DNA from: Amycolatopsis lexingtonensis
GTDB taxonomy: Bacteria > Actinomycetota > Actinomycetes > Mycobacteriales > Pseudonocardiaceae
DNA length: 64,000 nucleotides
NCBI RefSeq assembly: GCF_014873755.1
Contig: NZ_JADBEG010000001.1
Span: forward strand, 4,714,501 to 4,778,500
Direction of reading: 5' to 3'
Shown: positions 15,296-25,114 of the stretch, in pieces
Layout of the letters: each line of letters opens with the position of its first letter
Numbering within the stretch: position 1 is the first letter of the stretch
Translations under genes and position numbers: made by a program
The notes under the pieces: generated by a model
The model's database searches: none
Told to the model about the DNA's origin: nothing
Seen by the model: the letters and a program-made list of their open reading frames with translations, nothing else

Positions 15296-18200
15296 TCACG
15301 CGTGTTCGGAGGCCGGGGCGGTCAGCAGGCCCCGGTCGTAGGCGATCGCCACGGCCTCCGCGCGCCGGCTCGCGCCCAGCTTCGCCATCACCCGGGACAG
15401 GTGCACGCTCACCGTCTTCTCGCTGATGTAGAGCTCCTCCCCCACCTGCCGGTTGGTGCGGCCCAGGGCCACGCGCTCCAGGACGTCGCGCTCGCGATCG
15501 GTCAGCGGGTCGGTGACCGTGCGGGCCGGCGCGGCCGGCTCGACGCCAGCCAGCTCGACCCGGGCGCGGTGCGCCAGGTCCCGGACCGCGTCGCGCAGCG
15601 GGATCGCGCCCAGCCGGGCCGCGACCGCGTGGGCCGCTTCGAGCGCTTCACCCGCGGCGGCGTCGGCGGCCAGCAGCGCTTCGGCCTCGTGCCAGCGGCA
15701 GATCGCCTGCTCGTAGACGGCGCCGTAGCCGAACGCCTCCGCCGCGGCCGCCCACTTCGCCGCGTCGCCCCGGCCGGGCAGGCAGGACGCCGCCGCTTCG
15801 AGGCGGGCCAGCCAGGCCCGGCCCTCCGGCCCGAGCTCGCCCGAGCGCGGCTGCCCGACGACCGAGCACATGCGGCCGTGCGCCAGCATCCGCTCGCCCG
15901 CCGCCACCGCCGCGTCTGCCGCCGCCGAGTCGCCGCGGACCCGGGCACCGGCGGCGAGCGCGGCCGCGGCGGAGACGCCGAGCGCGGCCACCCGGATGCC
16001 GGCCAGCAGGCCGGGTTCGATCCGCTCCAGCCAGCCGATCAGATCTTCGGTCCGGCGCACCGCCTCGGCGTGCTCGCCCCGCCAGTACGCCAGCTCGATC
16101 CCGGCGCCGCCCACCGACAGCGGGATCTGCATGTCCGCCGTCCAGTGCTGCCGCTGCCCGGCGACGAGCTTCGCGGCTTCGTCGAACCGGCCGCGGGCGA
16201 CGAGGAACATCGACCAGATGGCCAGGATCCGCGCGGCGACCGCGCTGGACACCCCGCGCCCGGCGCGCCCGGCGCTTTCGTCCGGCCAGTCGCCCATCAG
16301 GTAGCGCAGCTTCAGCTGCGCCGCCCGCAGCTCCAGTCCGTAGACACTCCAGCTCAGCCCGGCTTCTTCGGCGCGGGCGACGCCGCGGGCCGCGTGGGCC
16401 AGCGCTTCGGCGAACTCGCCCTGGTCGTCGTGGCTCAGCGCCAGGAAGTAGGTCGCGCGGATCTCGGTGTTCAGCGCCCCGGCGTCCCGCGCCTTGCGTT
16501 CGGCCTGCCGCAGCCGCTCGCGGGCCTCGGCGGCGTCGCCCGCGGAGTCGGCCAGCGTGCCCAGGGTGACCAGCGCCGACGCCTCCGCGCCCGCCGCGCC
16601 GACCGCCCGCGCGTCGGCGACCGCGGTCAGCGCGCTGTCCAGCGCCTCCTCGGGCTTGTCGAGGATCCGCAGGAACCCGGCCCGGCTGGCCAGCACCCAC
16701 GCCCGCGTCCCGCTCGGCTCGCCGTCCTTGACCAGGTCCCAGGCCCGGTCGATGGCCGCGGTGGCCTCGTCGAGGGTGCCCTCCAGGGCCAGCAGCGCCT
16801 CGGCCAGCCGCCGCCACGTCTTCGCCGCGCGGTCCACCGGTGAGTCCGGGGTCAGGGCGCGGGTGGCCGAGCGCGCGAAGGCCGCGGCCCGCTCGGGCTC
16901 GCCGGACGTGCCGGCGAAGTAGGACGCCTCGTGCAGCAGCCGCAGCTCGTCGTAGCCTTCGGGCCGGTCCGCGGCCGGGACGGCGTCCCAGATGGACAGT
17001 GCCTGTTCGACGTGCCGCAGCGCCGAACCGGGTGCGCCCAGCTTCTCGGCCTCGTCCATCGCGCGCAGCAACGCCGGCAGCGCGGTGACCAGGTCGCTGC
17101 TCTGCAGCGAGTGGTAGGCCAGCTTCGCGTCGTGCCCGCGGCCCTGCGGCCGGGCCTGGATGCGTGCGGCGTACGCGGCGTGCGTGCGCGACCGCTCCCC
17201 GGGCAGCAGGTCGCCGTACACCGCTTCCTGCAGCAACGCGTGCCGGAAGGTGTAGGAGCCGTCGGACAGCACCACGAGCACGTGGTGCTGGACGGCTTCG
17301 CGCAGCGCCTCGTCGAGCTCCAGCTCGCCCAGCCCGGAGATCTCGGCGAGCGCGGCGTGCATCACGGGCTCGTTGGCCACCGAGATCACGCGGACCACCC
17401 GGCGTGTGTCCGGCGAGAGCCGCTCGAGCCGGGACAGCAGCACCTCGGCCAGCCCGGCGGGCAGGTCGTTGCACTCGGTCTTGGTGGCGAGCAGCTCCTC
17501 GGCGAAGAACGGATTGCCTTCGGAACGGCTGACGATGTCGGCCACGACGTCCGACGGCAGGGGCTCGTCGGCCAGCGCCTCGACGAACCGGCGGGCGTCG
17601 GCGGCGCCGAAGGGGTGCAGGTCGACGCGCTCGACGGTGGCGAGGCGGACCAGCTCGGAAAGGACCCCGCGCAGCGGGTGGCGCCGGTGGACGTCCTCCT
17701 CGCGGTAGCTGCCCACGACCAGCAGCCGCTGCGCGCGCAGCCGGCTCAGCAGGAAGGACAGCAGGTTGCGGGTCGACGCGTCGGCCCAGTGGAGATCCTC
17801 CAGGAGGATCACCACCGGGCGCGACTCCGCGATCTCGGTCAGCACCCCCAGTACCGCGTCGAACAACTGCAGCTGACCGAGATCCTGCTCGGGCCGGGGA
17901 CGCACCATGGTCTCCCGGTCGTTCGAGGTCATCGGCGGGTGCTCGGCGGCCCGCGGCTCCTCGAAACCCTGCCCCTGCGGCAGCAGCCTGCCGAGCGCGG
18001 GCCGGGCCCGCACGGCGGCCGCGATCACCGCGTCCGTCGCCGCGCCGAGGGGGGCGAGCGCCTCGGCGAACGGAAGATAAGGAAGACCGCCTTCGCGGAC
18101 GTCGATGCAGCGGCCGGTGAGCACCAGCGCACCGCAGCCGTCGACGTGCTCGCCGAGCGCGGTCAGCAGCCGGGTCTTGCCGACCCCGGCGTCCCCCGAG

Positions 18201-18319
18201 AGCAGCACCGCGCCGGCTTCGCCACGTTCTGCCCTGGCGAAGGCGGCGCGGAGCCGCCGCATCTCGTGGGTACGGGCGACGAGCGGGATTCCGGAGCCGA
18301 GTCGGGGCACGAGGAGCAT
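15296..18319 (-). CDS. Large ATP-binding LuxR-family regulator (LAL)
   Basis: A 1007-residue regulator of the MalT/LAL type. An N-terminal AAA-like ATPase has Walker A GDAGVGKTRL (about residues 42-51) and Walker B VVILLEDLHWAD (about 170-180); a long helical TPR-like middle follows; the C-terminal 65 residues form a LuxR helix-turn-helix (DPLTDRERDVLERVALGRTNRQVGEEL, then KTVSVHLSRVMAKLG). Such proteins act as ligand- and ATP-dependent activators. The ATG at 18319 has only a weak ribosome site. A 69-residue protein gene ends 62 bases upstream on the same strand. The target genes are not evident from the surroundings. Confidence 0.9.
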   Translation of the reverse strand: MLLVPRLGSGIPLVARTHEMRRLRAAFARAERGEAGAVLLSGDAGVGKTRLLTALGEHVDGCGALVLTGRCIDVREGGLPYLPFAEALAPLGAATDAVIAAAVRARPALGRLLPQGQGFEEPRAAEHPPMTSNDRETMVRPRPEQDLGQLQLFDAVLGVLTEIAESRPVVILLEDLHWADASTRNLLSFLLSRLRAQRLLVVGSYREEDVHRRHPLRGVLSELVRLATVERVDLHPFGAADARRFVEALADEPLPSDVVADIVSRSEGNPFFAEELLATKTECNDLPAGLAEVLLSRLERLSPDTRRVVRVISVANEPVMHAALAEISGLGELELDEALREAVQHHVLVVLSDGSYTFRHALLQEAVYGDLLPGERSRTHAAYAARIQARPQGRGHDAKLAYHSLQSSDLVTALPALLRAMDEAEKLGAPGSALRHVEQALSIWDAVPAADRPEGYDELRLLHEASYFAGTSGEPERAAAFARSATRALTPDSPVDRAAKTWRRLAEALLALEGTLDEATAAIDRAWDLVKDGEPSGTRAWVLASRAGFLRILDKPEEALDSALTAVADARAVGAAGAEASALVTLGTLADSAGDAAEARERLRQAERKARDAGALNTEIRATYFLALSHDDQGEFAEALAHAARGVARAEEAGLSWSVYGLELRAAQLKLRYLMGDWPDESAGRAGRGVSSAVAARILAIWSMFLVARGRFDEAAKLVAGQRQHWTADMQIPLSVGGAGIELAYWRGEHAEAVRRTEDLIGWLERIEPGLLAGIRVAALGVSAAAALAAGARVRGDSAAADAAVAAGERMLAHGRMCSVVGQPRSGELGPEGRAWLARLEAAASCLPGRGDAAKWAAAAEAFGYGAVYEQAICRWHEAEALLAADAAAGEALEAAHAVAARLGAIPLRDAVRDLAHRARVELAGVEPAAPARTVTDPLTDRERDVLERVALGRTNRQVGEELYISEKTVSVHLSRVMAKLGASRRAEAVAIAYDRGLLTAPASEHA

Positions 18320-18381
18320 TCTTGCCTACCCCACCGACAGTTTCCGACCGCTTATCGCCATCGACACCATCACCCCGCCCC

Positions 18382-18591
18382 TTACCGGGCGGTCTCGCTG
18401 ACGCCCGCGGTCTCCCGCGAGACCTCGCGGCGCTCCTGCGCCGGTACGTCGACGTCGCTGCGCGCGGCCCGGAAGTGCCGGGCGGCGCGGCGGGCGCGGA
18501 CGGCCCAGGCGCTGCGCCCGGCCTTCCGCAGTTCCTCGGCCCGGTACGCCGCTTCGGCGCGGACCGCGTCGAGCATGAGATCGCTGTGCAT
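18382..18591 (-). CDS. Small helical protein, function unknown
   Basis: A 69-residue, highly charged, Ala/Arg-rich protein starting MHSDLMLDAVRAEAAYRAEELRKAG, which looks entirely helical. Short proteins of this kind recur in actinomycete genomes, but no function is known to me. The ATG at 18591 follows GGGGAA, and the frame upstream of it reads poorly. It lies upstream of the LuxR-type gene on the same strand and may share its transcript. Confidence 0.6.
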   Translation of the reverse strand: MHSDLMLDAVRAEAAYRAEELRKAGRSAWAVRARRAARHFRAARSDVDVPAQERREVSRETAGVSETAR

Positions 18592-18691
18592 CGTGTTCCC
18601 CTTTGTCCCCGAGTTCACCGGTTGGTAGCACTCAGGTTCGTCCTGAGGGGGCACCTCAGGCATCGGGTGATCACGCAGCCCTGGTCGTGAA

Positions 18692-18741
18692 AAGACCCCT
18701 TACTCCCGGTCGAGCCCAGCTCGGCGGGGGTAAGGGGTCTT
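18692..18741. terminator. Gene-end hairpin after the DUF397 gene
   Basis: AAGACCCCTTAC at 18692-18703 pairs perfectly with GTAAGGGGTCTT at 18730-18741 across 26 bases. It begins 12 bases past the stop codon of the DUF397 gene (minus strand) and ends the XRE/DUF397 transcript. The left flank CGTGAA and the CCTTAC element resemble the hairpin at 30090-30140. Confidence 0.65.
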
Positions 18742-18752
18742 CGTGGACGGCC

Positions 18753-18956
18753 TCAGCCGTGCGTGTGGCCGCTGGTCCGCACCGCGGCCAGCAGCCCCCG
18801 CCACCCCGATGCGGGCAGGCGGAACGCACCACCTTCGGGGTCCTTCGAGTCGCGCACCGCGGCGCCGCCGTCGACGAACGCGACCTCGACGCAGTCGTTG
18901 CCGCCCCCGCTGTGGCTGCTCTTGCGCCACCGTGCCCCGGACAGATCTGCTTCCAT
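18753..18956 (-). CDS. DUF397 family protein
   Basis: A 67-residue protein with the whole DUF397 pattern: ARWRKSSHSGGGNDCVEVAF, then VRDSKDPEGG and a C-terminal LLAAVRTSG. DUF397 proteins are encoded beside XRE/DUF5753 regulators in Streptomyces and relatives, as at the whiJ and abaA loci, and probably act with them. The ATG at 18956 was preferred over GTG 18965 because AAGGAG is eight bases before it. It starts 13 bases after the stop of the XRE gene: a two-gene operon. Confidence 0.88.
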   Translation of the reverse strand: MEADLSGARWRKSSHSGGGNDCVEVAFVDGGAAVRDSKDPEGGAFRLPASGWRGLLAAVRTSGHTHG

Positions 18957-18968
18957 GGTCCCCACTCC

Positions 18969-19871
18969 TTACTGTGTCCTCGGTTCCAGATGGTGCACCG
19001 GAGCCGGAACGGCAGCCTGCTCGGCGAACCGTCCGGCGGCCTCGGCGATCAGATCCACCGAGTCGTCCGGCTTCAGTGCGGCCGCGCGCAGATGGTCGAA
19101 CATCAGCCCGTAGCGCCGGACGTCTGTGGGTTCCTCCAGGTAGAGGCCGCTGGAGGTGCTGTCGTCGACGTAGACGACGTCCGGGTCGGCCTGCTCGGGG
19201 AAGCCCATGATCAGGAAGGGGCCCTCCATGCCGGGGTGGGCGCCGGCGCCGAACGGCACGACCTGGACGGTCACGTTCGGTTTCTCGGCGACCGCGACCA
19301 TGCGGTAGAGCTGCTCGGCCATCACTTCGGGGCCGTCGACCACCCGGCGCAGCACGGCCTCGTCCATCACCGCCCAGTACTCCGGCGGCGGGGTCTCCGA
19401 GAGCAGTTCCTGGCGCGCCATCCGGGCGGCGACGCGGCGGCGGATCTCGGCGTCCTCGGCGTCCGGTCGCAGGGCGCGGATCACCGCGCGGGCGTACCGC
19501 TCGGTCTGCAGCAGCCCGGGCACCAGCAGCGCCTGGAACGCGCGCAACGAACTCGCATCGGCTTCGAGCCCGACGAAGGTGCCGGTGAAGACCTCGTTGT
19601 AGGCGTGCCACCAGCCGCGCTTGCGGGCCTCCCTGGCCAGCTGGACGAGCGCTTCCTGCTCGTCGCCGGTGATGCCGTAGAGGGCCAGCATGTCCCGGGC
19701 GTCACGCGGGGTGACCCCGACGTGGCCGGTCTCGATGCGGCTGATCTTCGAGGCGGAGCACTCGAGCTTCTCGCCGACCTCGTCGATGGTCAGGTCCGCG
19801 GCTTCCCGCAGGCGGCGCAGCTCGCCCGCGAGCCTCCGGCGGCGAACCGTGGGGCTCTGTCCCCTTGCCAT
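18969..19871 (-). CDS. XRE-family regulator with DUF5753 domain
   Basis: A 300-residue protein. An N-terminal Cro/C1-type helix-turn-helix covers about residues 15-70 (LRRLREAADLTIDEVGEKLECSASKISRIETG), and the rest is the DUF5753 domain (around FQALLVPGLLQTERYARAVIRA and VQVVPFGAGAHPGMEGPF). This is the WhiJ-like partner of DUF397 proteins, linked in Streptomyces to development and antibiotic control. ATG at 19871 follows GGAGGTG. A perfect 7-1-7 dyad lies 113-129 bases upstream and may be its own operator. Confidence 0.9.
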   Translation of the reverse strand: MARGQSPTVRRRRLAGELRRLREAADLTIDEVGEKLECSASKISRIETGHVGVTPRDARDMLALYGITGDEQEALVQLAREARKRGWWHAYNEVFTGTFVGLEADASSLRAFQALLVPGLLQTERYARAVIRALRPDAEDAEIRRRVAARMARQELLSETPPPEYWAVMDEAVLRRVVDGPEVMAEQLYRMVAVAEKPNVTVQVVPFGAGAHPGMEGPFLIMGFPEQADPDVVYVDDSTSSGLYLEEPTDVRRYGLMFDHLRAAALKPDDSVDLIAEAAGRFAEQAAVPAPVHHLEPRTQ

Positions 19872-20249
19872 CGCGCACCTCCGGATGTCGACGGCGTCGT
19901 AGCCGTTCGGTCGCTGCCAGTATCCAACCACGACTGTGGTGCAATAACACCGGCTCTATTCCCACCCGGCCGGCCGTGGCGGAATCTGCAATTTGCAGAA
20001 TGCTCTTGTATGCTCGCGGCCTGCACTGCCGAGGACGCGCGCGGGGCCCGGCGGTTCCGCCCCCAGCCCCCGCCCGGCCCTGTTGAGCAGCGTAGACGAT
20101 GGATCCGCGGCGCGCCGCGTGATCGTCGGGAGAAGAGGTCCGGGGCCGTCCCCCGATCGGTCCCGGCCCTCTCCCCCGGCGGACTGCCCTTTTGCGGAGA
20201 GGGATATTCCGCCAATTTGTCGCCCGTAGGGGTGATTTCCGGGCCGCGT
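19872..20249 (-). promoter_or_regulatory. Upstream region of the XRE/DUF397 operon with a perfect palindrome
   Basis: This 378-base gap carries no gene. TCTGCAA-T-TTGCAGA at 19985-19999 is a perfect dyad, and ACCAC-GACT-GTGGT lies nearer the gene at about 19927-19940. Both are plausible binding sites of the XRE protein. The remainder, toward 20249, must contain the end of the thioesterase transcript; I see no strong hairpin there. Confidence 0.45.
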
Positions 20250-21146
20250 TCAGAGGACGCGCAGGAGTCCTTCTTGGACGACCGTCGCGATGAGCGTGCC
20301 GTCCTCGGCGAAGAACCGGCCCGTGGCGAGACCGCGGGCGCCGGACGCCGTCGGCGAAGCGCTGTCGTAGAGGAACCACTCGTCGGCGCGGAACGGCCGG
20401 TGGAACCACAGGGCGTGGTCGAGGCTCGCGCCGAGCACCTTGTCGGTGTCCCAGTAGACGCCGTGGCGCGCGAGCACCGAGTCCAGCAGCGTCATGTCCG
20501 AGGCGTAGGTGAGCACGCAGACGTGCAGCAGCTCGTCCTCGGGCAGCTTCCCGTCGGCGCGCATCCACACCTGGTTGCGCGCGGGCCGCTCCCCGGTTTC
20601 GCGGGTGATCCACGGCGGCTCGTTGACGTAGCGGACGTCGATCGGCCGCGGCCGGCTGTGCGCGCCGATCGCGTAGCCCTCGGCACGTTCCATCAGCGTC
20701 GGCAGCGTTTCCGGTGCGGGGATGCCTTCGGGCATCGTCTCGGCGTGCTCGATGCCCGGCTCGTCCTTCTGGAACGACGCCGAGAGCGAGAAGATCGCCT
20801 TGCCGTGCTGGACCGCGACGACCCGGCGCGTGGTGAACGACCGGCCGTCCCGGATCCGGTCGACCTCGTAGACGATCGGCACGCTCGGGTCGCCGCCGCG
20901 GATGAAGTACGCGTGCAGCGAGTGCACCCGGCGTTCCTCGGGGACCGTGCGCCCGGCCGCGACCAGCGCCTGGCCGGCGACCTGCCCGCCGAACACCCGC
21001 ACCGGCGAGTGGGCGGGCGAGACGCCGCGGAAGATGTTCTCTTCGATCTTTTCGAGGTCGAGCAGGGCGACCAGGCGATCGAGCACGGGCTGGCCGCCAC
21101 CGGGCTTGTCCAGTTCAGTGGCGGCCGTCCTGGCCATTTCAGTCAT
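20250..21146 (-). CDS. tesB: Acyl-CoA thioesterase II
   Basis: A 298-residue protein with two hot-dog domains in the TesB order. The N-terminal half has FRGVSPAHSPVRVFGGQVAGQALVAAGRTV, the C-terminal half ASDMTLLDS, SLDHALWFHRPF and the terminal VVQEGLLR; these provide the Asp, Ser/Thr and Gln active-site positions of TesB. It hydrolyses acyl-CoA to free fatty acid and CoA in the cytoplasm. It follows pyruvate kinase on the same strand with a 36-base gap, so read-through is possible. Confidence 0.92.
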   Translation of the reverse strand: MTEMARTAATELDKPGGGQPVLDRLVALLDLEKIEENIFRGVSPAHSPVRVFGGQVAGQALVAAGRTVPEERRVHSLHAYFIRGGDPSVPIVYEVDRIRDGRSFTTRRVVAVQHGKAIFSLSASFQKDEPGIEHAETMPEGIPAPETLPTLMERAEGYAIGAHSRPRPIDVRYVNEPPWITRETGERPARNQVWMRADGKLPEDELLHVCVLTYASDMTLLDSVLARHGVYWDTDKVLGASLDHALWFHRPFRADEWFLYDSASPTASGARGLATGRFFAEDGTLIATVVQEGLLRVL

Positions 21147-21182
21147 GGCTGGAGCCTAAGGGCATACCGGGCGGTCGGTCCC

Positions 21183-22607
21183 TCAAGCGTGGTCGTCTTC
21201 ACCGAGCCGGTGCACGCGGATCAGGTTGGTCGAGCCGACGGTGCCGGGCGGGGAACCGGCCACGATGACGACCAGGTCGCCCTTCTGGTACTTGCCCATC
21301 TCGAGCATCGCGTGGTCGACCTGCTGGATCATCTGGTCGGTCGAGTCGACCTTCGGCACGATCCGGGTCGTGGTGCCCCAGGTCATCGCGAGCTGGCTGC
21401 GGACCTCTTCCTCGGGCGTGAACGCCAGCAGCGGCAGCCGGGTGTGCAGCCGCGCCAGGCGGCGCACGGTGTCACCGGACTGCGTGAAGGCGACCAGGGC
21501 CTTCGCGTTGAGCCGCTCGCCGATGTCGCGGGCGGCGTAGGAGATCACGCCGCGCTTGGTGCGCGGGACGTGCGAGAGCGGCGGGACGACCGGCGAGTCG
21601 GTCTCGACCGCCTCGATGATCCGGCCCATCGTCTCGACGACCTCGATCGCGTACCGGCCGACCGAGGTCTCGCCGGACAGCATCAGCGCGTCGGCGCCGT
21701 CGAGCACCGCGTTCGCGACGTCGGAGGCCTCGGCGCGGGTCGGCCGGGAGTTGTTGATCATCGACTCGAGCATCTGCGTCGCGACGATGACCGGCTTCGC
21801 GTTCTCGCGGCAGATCTGGATGGCGCGCTTCTGAACCAGCGGGACCTGCTCCAGCGGCAGCTCGACGCCCAGGTCACCGCGGGCGACCATGACCGCGTCG
21901 AAGGCCAGCACGATGGCCTCGAGGTTGTAGACGGCCTCGGGCTTCTCGATCTTGGCGACGACCGGCAGCCTGCCCTTGCCCATCCGGTCCATCACCTGGT
22001 GGACCAGGTCGATGTCGGCGGGCGAGCGCACGAACGACAGCGCGATGAAGTCGACGCCCAGCTCGAGCGCGAACTCGAGGTCCTCGATGTCCTTGTCGGA
22101 CAGCGCCGGTACGGAGACGTCCATGCCCGGCAGCGAGACGCCCTTGTTGTTGCTGACCGGGCCGCCTTCGGTGACCTCGCAGACGACGTCCGGGCCCTCG
22201 ACGCCCTTGACCACCAGGCCGACCTTGCCGTCGTCGACCAGCAGCCGGTCACCCGGCTTGGCGTCCCGGGCGAGGCCCTTGTAGGTGGTCGAGACCCGGT
22301 CGTGGGTCCCGGCGACGTCCTCGACGGTGATCCGCACGACGTCGCCGTTGTGCCACTCGACCGGCCCGCCGGCGAACGTGCCGAGGCGGATCTTCGGCCC
22401 CTGCAGGTCGGCGAGGATGCCGACCGCCCGGCCACTCTCCGCGGCCGCGGCCCGGATCAGGTCGTAGACCTGCTTGTGGTCGCTGTGGCTGCCGTGGCTG
22501 AAGTTCATCCTGGCCACGTCCATGCCCGCATCCACGAGCGCCCGCATCTTCTCCGGCGTAGCGGTAGCGGGGCCCAAGGTACAAACGATCTTCGCGCGTC
22601 GGCTCAC
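21183..22607 (-). CDS. pyk: Pyruvate kinase
   Basis: A 474-residue enzyme of normal bacterial length. It opens with RRAKIVCTLGPATATPEKM, has MNFSHGSHSDHK, the active-site stretch VMVARGDLGVELPLEQVPLVQK and the MLESMINNSRPTRAEASDVANAV signature. It converts phosphoenolpyruvate and ADP to pyruvate and ATP, the last step of glycolysis. Start is GTG at 22607. The upstream DNA holds two copies of GTTCAGAAA 13 bases apart (22660-22668 and 22673-22681), a possible binding site. Confidence 0.96.
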   Translation of the reverse strand: MSRRAKIVCTLGPATATPEKMRALVDAGMDVARMNFSHGSHSDHKQVYDLIRAAAAESGRAVGILADLQGPKIRLGTFAGGPVEWHNGDVVRITVEDVAGTHDRVSTTYKGLARDAKPGDRLLVDDGKVGLVVKGVEGPDVVCEVTEGGPVSNNKGVSLPGMDVSVPALSDKDIEDLEFALELGVDFIALSFVRSPADIDLVHQVMDRMGKGRLPVVAKIEKPEAVYNLEAIVLAFDAVMVARGDLGVELPLEQVPLVQKRAIQICRENAKPVIVATQMLESMINNSRPTRAEASDVANAVLDGADALMLSGETSVGRYAIEVVETMGRIIEAVETDSPVVPPLSHVPRTKRGVISYAARDIGERLNAKALVAFTQSGDTVRRLARLHTRLPLLAFTPEEEVRSQLAMTWGTTTRIVPKVDSTDQMIQQVDHAMLEMGKYQKGDLVVIVAGSPPGTVGSTNLIRVHRLGEDDHA

Positions 22608-22699
22608 GTCTGCACAGCGTAGTCCCTCTTCGCGCGTTCGTCTGTACCGATCCCGAAAAGTTCAGAAAAACTGTTCAGAAACCCGTCCCGTCCAGCTGG

Positions 22700-23365
22700 T
22701 CAACGGCGGGGTTGCTCGCTGGGGCCGATCCGGTCACGGGCCCACTCGTTGAACTCGCGCAGCTGCCGCCAGGCCTTTTTCACCCGATCGAGCGCCCCCC
22801 GCTCGTGCAGGACGTCGTCCGGTTCCCAGGCCCGCACCGCGTACACCGAGCGGTAGCGCAGCAGCTCGAGCCGCGGGTGGTCGGCGTCGAAGCCGCGCGG
22901 TTTCGACTTCAGCCGGTCGCCGCGGATCTCCCAGCCCGACTTCTCGAGCTTGGCGAGGATCTTCTCGAGCGCTTCGCCGTGCAACTCGGTGTCGACGGCC
23001 TTCCGGAACCGGGCGAGCTGGTCGGCGGCCAGGTGGAAGCAGCCGCCGCCGACGCGCAGGCCCTCGGGGCCGACCTCGACGTAGTAGGCACCGCCGCCGC
23101 GGCCCTGCTCGATCACCGCGCCGCAGTGGGTCTTGTAGGGCGTCTTGTCCTTGGCGAACCGGACGTCCCGGTAGGGGCGGAACACCTTGGGCTCGCCGAA
23201 GCCGTCCGAGAACTCCGGGGCGAGCTCGGCGAGCAGCGCTTCCATGGGGGCGCGGACGTCGGACTTGTAGGTCTCGACGTGGTCGTCCCAGTAGGGCTTC
23301 GAGTTGTCTTCCACCAGGCCGTCGTAGAAGTCGACGGCGTACTCGCCGAATCCGCTGAACTTCAC
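22700..23365 (-). CDS. DUF2461 (TIGR02453) family protein
   Basis: A protein of about 221 residues beginning KFSGFGEYAVDFYDGLVEDNSKPYWDDH, with FRPYRDVRFAKDKTPYKTH and YVEVGPEGLRVGGGCFH, all diagnostic of DUF2461. Function is unknown. I use GTG 23365 because family members begin at this point; TTG 23395 and GTG 23389 are also in frame but lie inside the terminator hairpin of the upstream chitinase gene. No ribosome site supports any of them, so the start is uncertain. Confidence 0.82.
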   Translation of the reverse strand: MKFSGFGEYAVDFYDGLVEDNSKPYWDDHVETYKSDVRAPMEALLAELAPEFSDGFGEPKVFRPYRDVRFAKDKTPYKTHCGAVIEQGRGGGAYYVEVGPEGLRVGGGCFHLAADQLARFRKAVDTELHGEALEKILAKLEKSGWEIRGDRLKSKPRGFDADHPRLELLRYRSVYAVRAWEPDDVLHERGALDRVKKAWRQLREFNEWARDRIGPSEQPRR

Positions 23366-23379
23366 GTCGGCGACAGTAA

Positions 23380-23414
23380 ACGGGGGCACCGACAAGTTCC
23401 GCCGGTGCCCCCGT
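23380..23414 (-). terminator. Terminator hairpin of the chitinase gene
   Basis: A 12-base stem, ACGGGGGCACCG (23380-23391) with CGGTGCCCCCGT (23403-23414), encloses an 11-base loop. It begins six bases past the chitinase stop at 23420 and ends 15 bases before the DUF2461 start, so it separates the two transcripts. Confidence 0.75.
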
Positions 23415-23419
23415 GCGCG

Positions 23420-24637
<1,218 letters not shown>

Positions 24638-24702
24638 GCGTTCTCCCTCCGGAGAATTACTCACGGCTGCGTTGCCGGAGTGGTGAGGACCACACCACCG
24701 TA

Positions 24703-24739
24703 AGTGGACTAGACCATTAGGTCAATGGTTCAGACCAAG
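24703..24739 (-). promoter_or_regulatory. DasR-like operators upstream of the chitinase gene
   Basis: AGTGGACTAGACCATT at 24703-24718 matches the Streptomyces DasR consensus (AGTGGTCTAGACCACT) at 14 of 16 positions. A second, weaker copy, AATGGTTCAGACCAAG at 24724-24739, matches at about 11. They lie 66-102 bases before the chitinase start and on the other side close to the ArsR gene start at 24798. DasR control of chitinases by glucosamine-6-phosphate is established in Streptomyces; here it is inferred from the site. Confidence 0.7.
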
Positions 24740-24797
24740 TCCTTCCGCCGTGCATGCCTTGACAGGAATATGCCGAGCGGAGCACATTCCGGGGGTG

Positions 24798-25106
24798 ATG
24801 CAGACCTTCGAGGTGCTGGCCGAACCCCGCCGCCGCACGATCCTGGACCTCCTCCGCGACGGCGAGCGCTCGGTCGGCGAACTGGTCGACGAGCTTTCCC
24901 TCAGCCAGCCCGCGGTGTCCAAGCACCTGCGGGTGCTGCGGGAGGCCGGCCTGGTGACGGTCCGGGTGGCGGCGCAGCGGAGGTGCTACGCGCTGAGGCC
25001 GGAGCCCCTTGCGGAAGTCGACGCGTGGCTGGCGCCGTACCGGCGGTTCTGGGGTGAGCGTCTTGATGCGCTGGAACGCCGGCTGGACGAGACGGACCCG
25101 AGCTGA
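24798..25106 (+). CDS. ArsR/SmtB-type winged-helix regulator
   Basis: A 102-residue protein consisting of a single winged helix: QTFEVLAEPRRRTILDLLRDGERSVGELVDEL, recognition region LSQPAVSKHLRVLREAGLVTVRV, then a wing and a C-terminal helix. There is no cysteine metal site in the recognition helix, so it belongs with the non-metal ArsR group often paired with SRPBCC proteins, though none adjoins here. It is divergent from the chitinase gene. ATG at 24798 follows GGGGGTG. Confidence 0.85.
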   Translation: MQTFEVLAEPRRRTILDLLRDGERSVGELVDELSLSQPAVSKHLRVLREAGLVTVRVAAQRRCYALRPEPLAEVDAWLAPYRRFWGERLDALERRLDETDPS

Positions 25107-25114
25107 CCGGCTCC

